Below, in pieces: positions 39,233 to 48,800 of a DNA stretch of 61,633 nt. The DNA comes from Phycisphaerae bacterium (lineage in GTDB: Bacteria; Planctomycetota; Phycisphaerae; UBA1845). The notes under the pieces are model-generated. The model was not told where the DNA came from. It made no database searches and saw nothing but the letters and a program-made list of their open reading frames with translations. Position 1 is the stretch's first letter, and each line of letters begins with the position of its first letter. The stretch spans positions 1 to 61,633 of the forward strand of contig JAJDEA010000094.1 in NCBI GenBank assembly GCA_029260035.1, given 5' to 3'. A program made the position numbers and the translations under genes.

Positions 39233-39300
39233 TACGCCGGGCGGGACTCGAACCCACGACTTTCGGATTAGAAATCCAATGTTCGACCCTTCTAGCTGAT
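39233..39300 (-). tRNA. 5'-truncated tRNA-Arg (TCT) fragment, probable att site
   Basis: On the minus strand the anticodon arm (TTGGA / TCT in loop TTTCTAA / TCCGA), the T-arm (GTGGG-TTCGAGT-CCCGC), the acceptor 3' strand CCGGCGT and discriminator A are intact. D-loop sequence continues to about 39300. The acceptor 5' strand that would pair (ACGCCGG) is absent; GCTGTTT stands there instead. It is therefore the 3' part of a tRNA gene, the usual scar at the far end of an element inserted in tRNA-Arg. Confidence 0.85.
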
Positions 39301-39529
39301 TCCTAAACAGCGGTTTTCTTCGTTCTTGATACCATAATCGACGATTTCTAACCACAACATTTCACAGCTCACCATAAGTAACCGCACGAGCTGTCCCAAC
39401 TGTCCCAAGTTTCTTGAAGTGAATCGTGCTGAAAAAAGAGAAGCCTCGGAAGACAATAACTCTCAATGCTTAGGCCGTCTGTTACTTTCAAAACCGAGCA
39501 TTGCGAGAGCATTCCTACGGAGTTCCACT

Positions 39530-40372
39530 TTATCGCAGTGCGAACCGAAAAGGAATTCGGACGACATCCCGAATGGGCCTGCCGTTAATTCTCGCTGGCC
39601 GAAAAGAAGCTTTCTCTGCTGCGTCGATGGCGGCAGCACGTAGGCGTGAGTGGCCTGGTTCACTAATCACCTTAATCTGCCCGGAACTACCGTCAGGATG
39701 CACCTCCACTTCAAGTAACACAATGCCTTCCTCGCCACGACGTCTTGAAATCAATGGGTACTTAGGTCGCGGTAAGTTCAACACTTCAATACCTGTTCTT
39801 ACACCCTGCTTCGTTTTCGCTTGAGGCGAACTTCGAGATAATGTGCCGACAATCTGTCCTTGCGGTGGCGGTATTAGTGATTCGCCAGCAGAGTCTTGCT
39901 GTAATCGATCCAGCTTGATCATCGCACTTCTTATCCCCTCAAACACCATTCTCGCAGCGTCAGTTAAAGCGAGCTTATCAGGGGTCCACTCTATGAAATC
40001 CTCATCGAACGAAAACCCCACTTCTTGGCTAGCTGTATTTGCAGGTTTCTGTTCATGTTCGAGTTGTCTTGCAGTTCCACTTTCGACGCCGTCTATGAAG
40101 GTCGCTTCTATCATTGCCGTTGAAGCCAAGCGTTGAATCTCCTCCTGCAAATCGGAAACCTCCTCCGGTGGACATTCGTATTCCGTTATTTTCGGTGGTT
40201 CCGATATGGGTGTCATGAGTATTCGCACTTGAATAGCACTATCACCTTTTGAGAGTAGCATTTGGGGATTATTTTTTTGGTAGGAATTCCAAGGAATAAA
40301 CGCGAAGGAAGTAAGTACAGCTCCATGAACAACAACCGAAATGCTTAAAGCAACCGCCCAAGATGATCGCAT
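39530..40372 (-). CDS. tonB: TonB-like energy transducer
   Basis: A 280-residue protein with an N-terminal membrane anchor (MRSSWAVALSISVVVHGAVLTSFAFIPW), a periplasmic spacer of helices, and a typical TonB C-terminal domain (PKYPLISRRRGEEGIVLLEVEVHPDG, then LRAAAIDAAEKASFRPARING and IPFRFAL). It spans the periplasm and drives the outer-membrane receptor encoded just upstream. No exbB or exbD is near, so it must use motor proteins from elsewhere. The ATG at 40372 starts directly before the anchor. Confidence 0.9.
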   Translation of the reverse strand: MRSSWAVALSISVVVHGAVLTSFAFIPWNSYQKNNPQMLLSKGDSAIQVRILMTPISEPPKITEYECPPEEVSDLQEEIQRLASTAMIEATFIDGVESGTARQLEHEQKPANTASQEVGFSFDEDFIEWTPDKLALTDAARMVFEGIRSAMIKLDRLQQDSAGESLIPPPQGQIVGTLSRSSPQAKTKQGVRTGIEVLNLPRPKYPLISRRRGEEGIVLLEVEVHPDGSSGQIKVISEPGHSRLRAAAIDAAEKASFRPARINGRPIRDVVRIPFRFALR

Positions 40373-40467
40373 TATTCCCGTCACACTATGTACCAAAAGC
40401 TGCGTTCGATTTTAAGCGTTATGGTATTCCGGCATTCTCTGTTAACTAATTGCCGACTCTCCTTCGC

Positions 40468-42711
40468 CTAGAGCGAGACCCGAACGCTTACATTTAGACT
40501 TCTGCCGGGTTCATTCTGTCCCGAGCCGTGTATTCTATAGTCTTCGTCTGAAATGTTCTCCACGGACAAAGTTAGGTCGACGTTTTCCTTGATTTGCCAC
40601 CCACTTCGAATCGAGAAGACAGTGTAGCTTGGTGTTCCACCGGGCGGTATGCGGCTTGTGTCGGCACGGTCGCGAGTTGAAAGGTCATCCTGTGAATCGA
40701 CAATTGTCGCCACACCTTCCACCCAAATCTTGCCCGATGGATGGTCCCATCTTAAGCCTGTTTGCCCCGTTAGTGGCATTAAGCGAGATATGGGTTCACG
40801 AACCTGCCGAGGACGAGCTGTTGGAAAAGTATCAACTTCACCATCCGTCCAATTGATGTTAGCAAAGGTCGTCCATTGGGGATGAAATCTGTAACTAGCG
40901 GCTAGCTCGATACCCTGAACGAATCCATCCCCACCATTTAGCTTTGTCACTTCAAAATCGCCGTCGATCGACCTTCCCGTAGGCACACGAATAATCATCT
41001 CATCGATGAGCGTATGATAATATGCTGCCTGCATCGACCAGTTGTCGTATTCAGCCTTGATTCCACCCTCAAATGAGATGAAATTCTCTGGATCCAGTCC
41101 GAACGCAGGCGTTTCTATTTCGTTGCTTCTCGCAGAATCAAATCGCGTCAAGTCAGAAAGGTTCGGTGCACGAAACCCCTGAGACACGCCTCCAAAGAAG
41201 TTCACATGTTCGGGGACAATGTGACAAACAAGCCTTGCACTTCCAACCAGAGACCACCATTCGTCAGCAGTAGATACCCGTCTACCCGTCACAGGGTCAC
41301 GTACTCGACTTGCATCCGCCCGTGCGAAAGTCGCACGACCACCAAGCACCAAGTCTAGTCTTTCGGAGACGCTGATTTCATCTTGTAGGTAGACGCCAAC
41401 CAGGTCATAGCTCGCGTTGTCTGCGACTGGCCCTTGAATGCTGTTTCGAGTAGAGAACGAATTCACATGGTCGTGATAGTATTCGAATCCGTAGGTCAGG
41501 TACCCGATTTCTGTGGTACTCTCGAATTGAGCACTTGCCCCGAGTGTTCCGACATCGAATCCTTGCAGATCACGTCGTCCATTTCCCCGTATTCGGTCTC
41601 GCGTTTCATGAAGTTCCTGCCAAGATAACGACAGTATCATCGTTTCTACGAACGAATCCATATTCTCCGCGTGTAGTTGGATATACGTTAGGTCGCGTTC
41701 CTGGTCGAGGTCTCGTCTCCGGTCCGAACCGACAGTCGTCCCATCGAAAGGTTTCGCAAAAATGGTGCGGTGGGTTCGCGGCACGTTGTTTTGTTCCACG
41801 TGCTGATGGGCAATTACCAGCCTCGTATCCGGATTGAAGAAGTATTCCAGCTTGAAATCCGTGTCCCACTCTTCGTATCCTGTGTTTGGTTGCCTGCCTG
41901 TGCCCCGTCCAGCATGAAGCGAACCGAAGTCCTTAAATGTCCCGCCGAGGAAAAGGCCGAGCTTTTCGTCAAAAGTGAAATCCAACTCGTAACGGTAGAC
42001 ATGAGACCGCTCGCCACTTGAGTAGCGGCCATAGAAGCGACGTTCCATGTTCACACCTTCACCATATGTGGTTGGACTCTTTGTGATCGCGTTTACTGTG
42101 CCACCGACGGCATCGGAACCGTACAATACGGATGTCGGCCCCTTGACGACTTCGAGTCTATCCAAGCTGAATGGGTCCACGGTGTTCCAATACTGGTTCG
42201 GACCGGGACGGAACACCGAATTGTTCAGTCGGATTCCGTCTATCAAAAGCAGATTATGAAAGCCGGTGAATCCTCGTATGAAGGGCGAGCCTTGTCCGTG
42301 TGCTGTTTTCTGAACCATGATGCCTGGTAAGTCACGCAAGGCTTCGGGTGTTGTTCGGTAAGAGTTTGATAAAACGTTATCTGATGTAACGGAATGTGTT
42401 GAGAACGACAAGTTGAACGGATGCTCTGATCTTCGAGTTGCAGTAATCAGAACTTCTTTGAGAGTTCGTTTCTCTTCTAAAGCATCACCATCCTGCTTCG
42501 CCGATTCATGAGCGTTTTGAGAGGCCGCCTTTTTTTCGAGTTTCTGAACTGTTGGTTGGTTTTGTTCCTGAGCAAACGAAGAGCTGTTAGGCATTATCAC
42601 AGCAAGAATGACTGTTGCCACAAATAAATGCGACACGAATGCTCGAACGCTACCATGAAATATCATACATTTCGCACTGCTTTGCATTCGATGAATCCAC
42701 ACCCTATTCAT
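40468..42711 (-). CDS. TonB-dependent outer-membrane receptor
   Basis: A 747-residue receptor. A long signal region ends near SSSFAQEQ. The plug domain starts at the TonB-box-like LKEVLITATRRSE and contains DLPGIMVQKTAHGQGSPFIRGF, LLLIDGIRLNN and VVKGPTSVLYGSDAVGGTVN. The beta-barrel follows and ends in the usual aromatic-containing strand (GRSLNVSVRVSL). The NPNQYWNTVDP-type loop is seen in receptors of the haem or siderophore class, but the ligand cannot be assigned. The tonB gene follows by about 100 bp. Starts at 42711, 42687 and 42672 are all possible. Confidence 0.93.
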   Translation of the reverse strand: MNRVWIHRMQSSAKCMIFHGSVRAFVSHLFVATVILAVIMPNSSSFAQEQNQPTVQKLEKKAASQNAHESAKQDGDALEEKRTLKEVLITATRRSEHPFNLSFSTHSVTSDNVLSNSYRTTPEALRDLPGIMVQKTAHGQGSPFIRGFTGFHNLLLIDGIRLNNSVFRPGPNQYWNTVDPFSLDRLEVVKGPTSVLYGSDAVGGTVNAITKSPTTYGEGVNMERRFYGRYSSGERSHVYRYELDFTFDEKLGLFLGGTFKDFGSLHAGRGTGRQPNTGYEEWDTDFKLEYFFNPDTRLVIAHQHVEQNNVPRTHRTIFAKPFDGTTVGSDRRRDLDQERDLTYIQLHAENMDSFVETMILSLSWQELHETRDRIRGNGRRDLQGFDVGTLGASAQFESTTEIGYLTYGFEYYHDHVNSFSTRNSIQGPVADNASYDLVGVYLQDEISVSERLDLVLGGRATFARADASRVRDPVTGRRVSTADEWWSLVGSARLVCHIVPEHVNFFGGVSQGFRAPNLSDLTRFDSARSNEIETPAFGLDPENFISFEGGIKAEYDNWSMQAAYYHTLIDEMIIRVPTGRSIDGDFEVTKLNGGDGFVQGIELAASYRFHPQWTTFANINWTDGEVDTFPTARPRQVREPISRLMPLTGQTGLRWDHPSGKIWVEGVATIVDSQDDLSTRDRADTSRIPPGGTPSYTVFSIRSGWQIKENVDLTLSVENISDEDYRIHGSGQNEPGRSLNVSVRVSL

Positions 42712-42883
42712 TATTTTCTGAAAACACAGTGACGATTTCGCTAATTAACTGAGCCAATCCATCGCTCAAACCGTCTGTTATGCCGATGGAAACGCCATCT
42801 CTTATTGCTCGGTTGCAGCCTGTCGGTCCAACCAGAATTGACAAGCCCAGCAGCACGCACAATCCTACTTTGCGAATTTTCAT
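42704..42883 (-). CDS. Small predicted lipoprotein upstream of the receptor
   Basis: A 59-residue peptide. MKIRKVGLCVLLGLSILVGPTGC gives a signal with a cysteine at the lipobox position (Pro at -3 is unusual). The mature part is only about 35 residues with alternating G-I/L pattern (VSIGITDGLSDGLAQLISEIV), possibly an amphipathic helix. GAGAGGA lies before the ATG at 42883. It overlaps the receptor start by eight bases, so it is probably translated together with it. Confidence 0.65.
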   Translation of the reverse strand: MKIRKVGLCVLLGLSILVGPTGCNRAIRDGVSIGITDGLSDGLAQLISEIVTVFSENNE

Positions 42884-43183
42884 AACTATCCTCTCCATTC
42901 AGATGATTCCAACAAACCCGTGGATATTAATTTTTAGGTGTTAGATCAATGGCACACATCTTCAATCAGACCAAATTTTTACTCGTTCAATATAGTGCCG
43001 TTAAATCGGCTGACAACCTTTATAGAATCTTAATATCTTGCTTGAGGTCCTTTACCGATCGCAACCGCGAGTGTTATTCTAAATCTTGAATCTCCTTTGT
43101 ATCGAATGTATCCGCCCTGTCGCAACCGATCAATGTCGTAGATCGAATTTCTTACTGCTTCACTCAGAAGCTGAATGCCAATT
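42884..43183. other. Intergenic region between the TonB operon and cspA
   Basis: About 300 bp. A 62-codon minus-strand frame (43030-43218) overlaps the cspA terminator and has no recognisable product, so I do not call it. The promoter of the lipoprotein-receptor-tonB unit should lie here. Confidence 0.45.
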
Positions 43184-43215
43184 AGAAACGGCCAGCACCG
43201 CTTACGGTACTGGCC
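43184..43215 (-). terminator. Intrinsic terminator of the cold-shock gene
   Basis: On the minus strand GGCCAGTACCG and CGGTGCTGGCC pair over 11 bp (one G-T) around a TAAG loop, followed by GTTTCTAATT. It lies about 35 bp after the csp stop. Confidence 0.75.
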
Positions 43216-43251
43216 CAAACCACAACCAATAATTCAAACTGGGAAGTAAAT

Positions 43252-43455
43252 CTAATTAGCGAGGCGAACGTTTTCCGCCTTCGGTCCTTTTTCCCCTGGA
43301 GTAGAATCGAACTCAACCTCGTCGTTCTCCTGGAGTGACTTGTAACCGTCGCCCTGAATGGCAGTATGATGAACAAAGACGTCTTCACTACCATCGCTAG
43401 GGCTGATAAATCCGAAACCCTTTGTACCGTTGAACCACTTTACAACTCCCTGCAT
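43252..43455 (-). CDS. Cold-shock protein (CspA family)
   Basis: A 67-residue OB-fold single-stranded nucleic-acid-binding protein. Both RNP motifs are present: KGFGFIS and [25 protein letters not shown] is the classic start. Residues [13 protein letters not shown] close the fold. The ATG at 43455 is preferred over an upstream start that adds six non-conserved residues. It probably acts as an RNA chaperone. A strong terminator follows; the 280 bp upstream are non-coding and could form a long regulated leader. Confidence 0.95.
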   Translation of the reverse strand: MQGVVKWFNGTKGFGFISPSDGSEDVFVHHTAIQGDGYKSLQENDEVEFDSTPGEKGPKAENVRLAN

Positions 43456-43753
43456 AACTAAACCAACCTTCAAATCTGCACTTCGGACTCACATCGTGTA
43501 GGAAACAAACGGTGTAACCAAAAAAAGACTCGATGTGATCATCGGCTGTGCTTCTAATGAGAAGTATCCATTATTTGGCCGTTTTAAGCAACCCGAGAAA
43601 TAACGTCGCAGAGCCGATTCGAAGATGTTATAGACACGGAGGCAATCGACTGTAGGTATGGATCAAAAGGAAATGCGAAGCTAGTTAGTAATCCCTAAGT
43701 CATACAAAGTAGCCCAGTGTGTTCTTTGAATCCAACGTATTCAGACGGTGTTG

Positions 43754-44152
43754 TTAGGTTCTGAGTTCATTCTCGGCATTCTCAATCTGATTTGGTAATT
43801 TGCGAATCGTCAAGAATGACAACCGATTGCCATCAAGGTCGATGACAAGCATATCGCGAATATCGGGGCCAAGAGAGTCCTTTGGAGCCTGTTTGATGGG
43901 CACGCCGTTGCGACGAAACTTTTCATAGCACGCATCAACGTCATCCACATAGAAATGAACCAATCCTCCGAAGCTACAGTCGCCTGTGTGCTCAGTCAGA
44001 TTGATTTCCATCCCATCACAAACAATCGATGCAAAAATAGGCAAACCGTTATTAAACTGATGCGTCCATCGTTCCTCGAACCCGAGCTGACTGTAGAAAC
44101 CTAACGCCTTTGAATAGGAACTAACTCTTAGTGCAGGAATGACTCGTTGCAT
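43754..44152 (-). CDS. Glyoxalase/bleomycin-resistance (VOC) family protein
   Basis: A 132-residue vicinal-oxygen-chelate protein with two beta-alpha-beta3 units (VIPALRVSSYSKALGFYSQLGFEERW, then FGGLVHFYVDDVDACYEKFRRNGVPI and LGPDIRDMLVIDLDGNRLSF). It resembles bleomycin-binding resistance proteins, which sequester rather than convert their ligand. AAAGGAG lies six bases before the ATG at 44152. It follows the selenoprotein-like gene by about 60 bp on the same strand. Confidence 0.85.
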   Translation of the reverse strand: MQRVIPALRVSSYSKALGFYSQLGFEERWTHQFNNGLPIFASIVCDGMEINLTEHTGDCSFGGLVHFYVDDVDACYEKFRRNGVPIKQAPKDSLGPDIRDMLVIDLDGNRLSFLTIRKLPNQIENAENELRT

Positions 44153-44212
44153 TGTGTACTCCTTTTTCAAACAATCAAAATGACGGTCAATGCTAACTGA
44201 CAAAGGAAACGC

Positions 44213-44821
44213 TTAGCCGCCTGTGCATTCTCCTTTCGTTACTTTATGCATGGATTCGTGGAGCTTTTCAGCAAGTATACCTGCAGCAAAATGTTTCGCA
44301 CTCGCCCTGTCACCACCGCCAAGCTGATGCCACCATTCCACGGGTGTTGGAGGACTGTCATTCCAAATTGCATCCTCATCGTAAAAAAAGTAAATATCCC
44401 AAGCAGGCCCAGAGTTGACATTGCCGATCTTAGCAAAGGCCTTTCCAGCCCTGTGACTCGGGAAAGGATCATAGAAATGCTGAACACGGGGATCAATTAT
44501 GGTCTCGGCAATTCGCTTGGCCGTCTTTTCGTTATCACTGAAGCCTGGCATTTGAATCCACACAATGCTCACTTCTATGTCAGACTTAGGAAACTCTTGA
44601 ATAATGGACTTCAACACCGCACGGGCACCAATGACACAACCAGGTCATGTCGGCGACAATATGGCCACGAAGCGTGGTTTGCCCCTATGCTCATTGAATC
44701 TCTTCTTGAGCGGCTCAATCGACTTCGCAATCGATGTGACTTCAACTGACGTGTCTGAGGCTGCGATGACTGATGAACAAGGAAGAATTGTGAACAAGAG
44801 TGTCAACGAGATGCGAAACAT
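44213..44821 (-). CDS. Probable selenoprotein: exported thioredoxin-like protein with in-frame TGA (UxxC)
   Basis: Two open segments share one frame and are separated only by TGA at 44645-44647. Read through, the product is 202 residues: signal peptide MFRISLTLLFTILPCSSVIA, then RFVAILSPT-U-PGCVIGARAVLK, then WIQMPGFSD, DPRVQHFYDP and GPAWDIYFFYD. The TGA is exactly where a thioredoxin CxxC would have its first Cys, giving UPGC. GGAGG lies before the ATG at 44821. Downstream sequence fits the same thioredoxin-like family throughout. The alternative is a Cys-to-stop mutation, but no other damage is seen. Confidence 0.7.
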
Positions 44822-44882
44822 TGATAGAGCCTCCGTGGTGTGCAAAACTACCTTTGCTACGTCCGGAAGGGTGGACTGGGAT

Positions 44883-45347
44883 TCAGCGGTTGCAGAGTAT
44901 GTTCCTCGATTTTCGTTCTTCTGTCGATTCGTCGTCCCAAACGACCGGGATGCCTTCTTCTTCGAATAAACGCTCGATGAATTCGAGGCGTTGTGGATCG
45001 CTCGGCCGCTTCGGGAAGACAATACCCGGGCAGATTCCGTTTAGTTCCTCTTGAAGTTCGATGTACTTCCAGATTTGCCGGGCTTGCCGTTTGGCGTTAC
45101 GCCGCACAGCATGCGGGGTCATCTTGTCCCAGTCGGAATTCTTGATCTCGACGATTGCACGTACCTCGCTGTCGGCATCGGTTACGAACACATCCAGTCG
45201 GCCCCTCCTCTTCTTCGTGTCCCTCTTCGTGACCGTCAATTCGATATGCACATCTCCCTCGGCGTTTGCCTTCCAATCGGCCTGCACTTTCTTGTGATAA
45301 ACTTTACCCGCACGCAAACGCTCCGGCTCAGGTTTCTTGCCATTCAT
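44883..45347 (-). CDS. PD-(D/E)XK nuclease-like protein
   Basis: A 154-residue soluble protein. RGRLDVFVTDADSEVRAIVEIKNSDW carries the D...ExK catalytic pattern of restriction-endonuclease-like folds. It is followed by RRNAKRQARQIWKYIELQEELNGICPGIVFPKRP, the second half of the fold. GGAGG lies 11 bases before the ATG at 45347. It may be a stand-alone nuclease or an anti-element factor. It ends 60 bp before the selenoprotein-like gene on the same strand. Confidence 0.7.
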   Translation of the reverse strand: MNGKKPEPERLRAGKVYHKKVQADWKANAEGDVHIELTVTKRDTKKRRGRLDVFVTDADSEVRAIVEIKNSDWDKMTPHAVRRNAKRQARQIWKYIELQEELNGICPGIVFPKRPSDPQRLEFIERLFEEEGIPVVWDDESTEERKSRNILCNR

Positions 45348-45880
45348 GATGCCCTCCGACCAGCACGATCTGTTCCTATTGCAGTCCATGACAGCCAACT
45401 GCCGAAACAACCTGAAGCTGTTGTCCTTCGAGCAATCGCTTTGACATGGTGGATATGATACCACAAAAAATCCTGGGTATTGAGAATGAAGCCACTGTCG
45501 GAGGCCGTCGCAAAATGCCAGCAATGTGAAGAAACTACGCATTCGGATCTTCTAATTCGTCTTTTAGTCCCGCTGAATCTGGTTCCCTTCCCTAAGCACT
45601 TCTGATAGAATAAGACAAACGTGAGAACGCACCAACTCGCCAACCGTAGAGAGCGTACGCATGTCCATGTATCAATATGGACCAAGTCGAATCTTTTCCA
45701 CCCGTCCGCAAAATGTGGCCAGGTGGGGGATTCGGCTACGCTTGCTTTGGCGAGTTGGTGCTAGCTGGTGGAACTCATCTGGCCACAGCTGCATTGACCT
45801 TCCGACAAATCCACAAACCAGATCAGTTGCTCCAATCTCACATTCTGTCAACCAGTTCTTGAGAAAAAAGGAGCAGAATC
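45348..45880. other. Intergenic region with the composition shift
   Basis: About 530 bp without a convincing gene. Frames on both strands are short and have unlikely composition. The DNA becomes markedly AT-richer to the right of this region. The promoter of the 1463-codon gene should lie here; AAAAAAGGAG precedes its ATG. Confidence 0.4.
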
Positions 45881-48800
45881 ATGTTTGTATTTTCAACGAG
45901 GAAAGTGTGTTTTCAGATCCTACTTTTGGCAGCAGGCGTTTCAATCAGTAATGCTCAGGCTCCTGATCCTGTCACTGAATGTGCCAAGCCTGATGTCATT
46001 TGTATTGCTCCTACTGGTGGAGAAGATTGTTGGATGCATGAAGTTCAAAATGCTTGGGACATAGGCCAGGACGCTTACTTGACAGATGGCAATTTGAATA
46101 CTGAAGATCGTTATGACGTTGCTGGTAATTGTCCCGGTTTTGGGAACAAAATACTAACAACCTCGCAAGACGGACACAGGATTTATGGCGAGGGCATGTG
46201 GAATACTACGATCGAAGGTGACAGCTCTGGGACAAGTCAGCTTGTTCAGATTAGGCATAAGAATATTGAACTAGAAGATTTCACCTTAACGCATACTTTT
46301 CAACCAATACGTCTAATAGGTGATGGGTATGATAATGTTGTACTCAGAAGATTAAGGATGAAAGATAATGCTGGCAATGAATCTCTATTTTTTCAGAGTT
46401 CTCAACTGATAGGCAATCTCGGACCTAATATCCTAGTTGTGGCTAGCATTTTTGATGGCACAAAAGTCGCGATACATTTTGAGTCCTTCAATGAAGCACA
46501 AGATGTTACGGCTGATACTAAGTACCCGATGGCACTCAATTGTTTATTTACTAACGTGAGAGACCCTAATGCAGTGGATGGAGGAATAGTCCTTGACGGA
46601 CCCCAAGTATGGGGCACGTCTACTTACTTACATGAATTTGATGGATGCATCATGACAAATTCTGACGGCAGTTTTACACTAGACGACATAATCGGAATGG
46701 GTGGAGGAGGCAACGCCTTAGCATCTGCTGTTGATAATCCCTATATACCCAAGAACACAATCGAGTGGAACTTAGATTCTGGATTTACTTTGGCCAATCC
46801 TCCGAATGGAGGAGAGCCCATAGGTGTTAATAATAGAGAAGTTGCACCCATGCTAACGCCTATATTCTTTAGACCTCTACCTGGCTCTCCTGCAATAAAT
46901 CCTGATGGAACTTGGATAGGGCCTTGCCCGCCTTATGGAGATCATGACGGTGATGGTGTTGTAACAAGTGTTGATGAGTTTGAATTCAGCAATTGGCTAA
47001 ATCAACCACCTCCAAGCATTCCTAAAAGAGTTCTGTCTGCATTTGATTCTAATGGTGATGGAGCTATCGATAGCTTGGATGAAACTGTTTTTGAACAAGC
47101 CTTGAATGGAGTTCCTGTAATTCCAACTATAGGTGAATGGGGGCTTTTTTCTTTGGCATTGGGATTAGTTGGTGCTGGAACAATAATCTTGAGGAGCAAG
47201 AGAAGCGATCTACCTCGTAGGTTTGTAACGCCAGGAACATGGTATTGTATCTTATTCGTGACTCCATTCTTAGCTCAATGTGCGTACGCCGTTCCTGATC
47301 CTGCTGTCGAATGTGCCAAGCCAAATGTTACTTGTATTGCTCCTAGTGGGGGCAACAACTGTTGGCTTTATGATGCACAGGATGCTTGGGACATAGGCCA
47401 AGAGGTTTTTCTGACAGATGGTGATCTAAACACTGAAGAACACTACGACTTAGCAAATTTTTGTAGCACAGAGCCACCACGCATTGTTTTCTTAACATCC
47501 AAACACGATGGACACAAACTTTATGGCGAAAGTATGTGGAGCACTACAATAGAAGGTGATTCTAGCAATCCCTTTATGCAAGCATCCCATCAAAACCTTA
47601 CAATTGAGGACCTTGCTATCATTCATACTTTTCAACCTATACGTGTAAAGAACAATTATAATAATTCATCATTGCGTCGCGTAAGAATGGAGGATAATGC
47701 TGGTTTTGAACATCTGTTTTTTCAGAAATCTGATCTAGTTGGAAATACTTCCGCCAATATTCTTTTCTACGACAGTATCATCAAAGGTGGTCAACTGGCT
47801 ATGCATTTTGATGATAAAGGAGAACCAGAAACTGTTAATAGTAATACTATGTATGCTGGAGCTGAAAATACATTATTTCATGGCATTACTGCTGCGGATG
47901 GAGTTGGTTTGATAGTCGATGCACCACATGATAGAACAAACGATGTTTTTCTAAGCTATTTTAATAATTGTATAATGCAAAATTCGGATAATAATTGGAC
48001 AATACAACATTTACTCAATCTTGGAGGCGGAGGTTCTGGGAATAGACATTCCAGTATTAACATCGATAACTTTATACCAAAGAACATGATTGAATGGAAT
48101 ACTACGTCTGGATATACTCTAGTAAACCCTCCTAATGATTTACCTCCAATCGGAATAAATAATAGAGAAGTTGACCCTAAGTTGAGTCCTAAATATTTTA
48201 GACCTCTACCTGGCTCCCCTGCAATAAATCCTGATGGAACTTGGATTGGGCCTTGTCCACCCTATGGAGATTATAACGGTGATGGTGTTGTAACAACCGT
48301 TGATGAAATTGAATTCAACAATTGGCTAAATCAACCACCTCCAAGCATTCCAACAAAAATCTTGTCTGTGTTCGATTCCAATGATGATGGAGCTGTCGAT
48401 AGCTTAGATGAAATTGTCTTTGAACAAGCATTGAATGGGATTCCCGTAATTCCAACTATAGGTGAATGGGGGCTTGTTTTATTAATCTTTGGATTAGTTG
48501 GTGCGGGAACAATAATCTTGAGAAGCAAAAGAAACGATCTACCTGGTAGGTCTTCAACGTCAAGGTCGCGGCATTGTATCCTTTTAGCGACTCCATTCTT
48601 AACTCAATTTGCGTATGCTGGTTCAGATGTTGAGACTTTGGAAAATAATAATCAACATGTGGAGACTTCTTTCCTTTCTTTGCCTTCGCCTGAATTTCTA
48701 AATAAGAACATCGACGAAATCATTGCAGGAAATATAAAAGCAGAACAACGGCTAGTTTCTGAGATTCGCGATCAAGGATCAAACGTTCAAGAATCAGGTA

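Noticed and set aside
43030..43218. A 62-codon minus-strand frame after cspA
   Set aside because: It runs through the cspA terminator hairpin and has no recognisable product or ribosome-binding site.
45661..45951. A 96-codon plus-strand frame before the polyprotein gene
   Set aside because: It overlaps the ribosome-binding site and start of the long gene in another frame and lacks any coding-like pattern.
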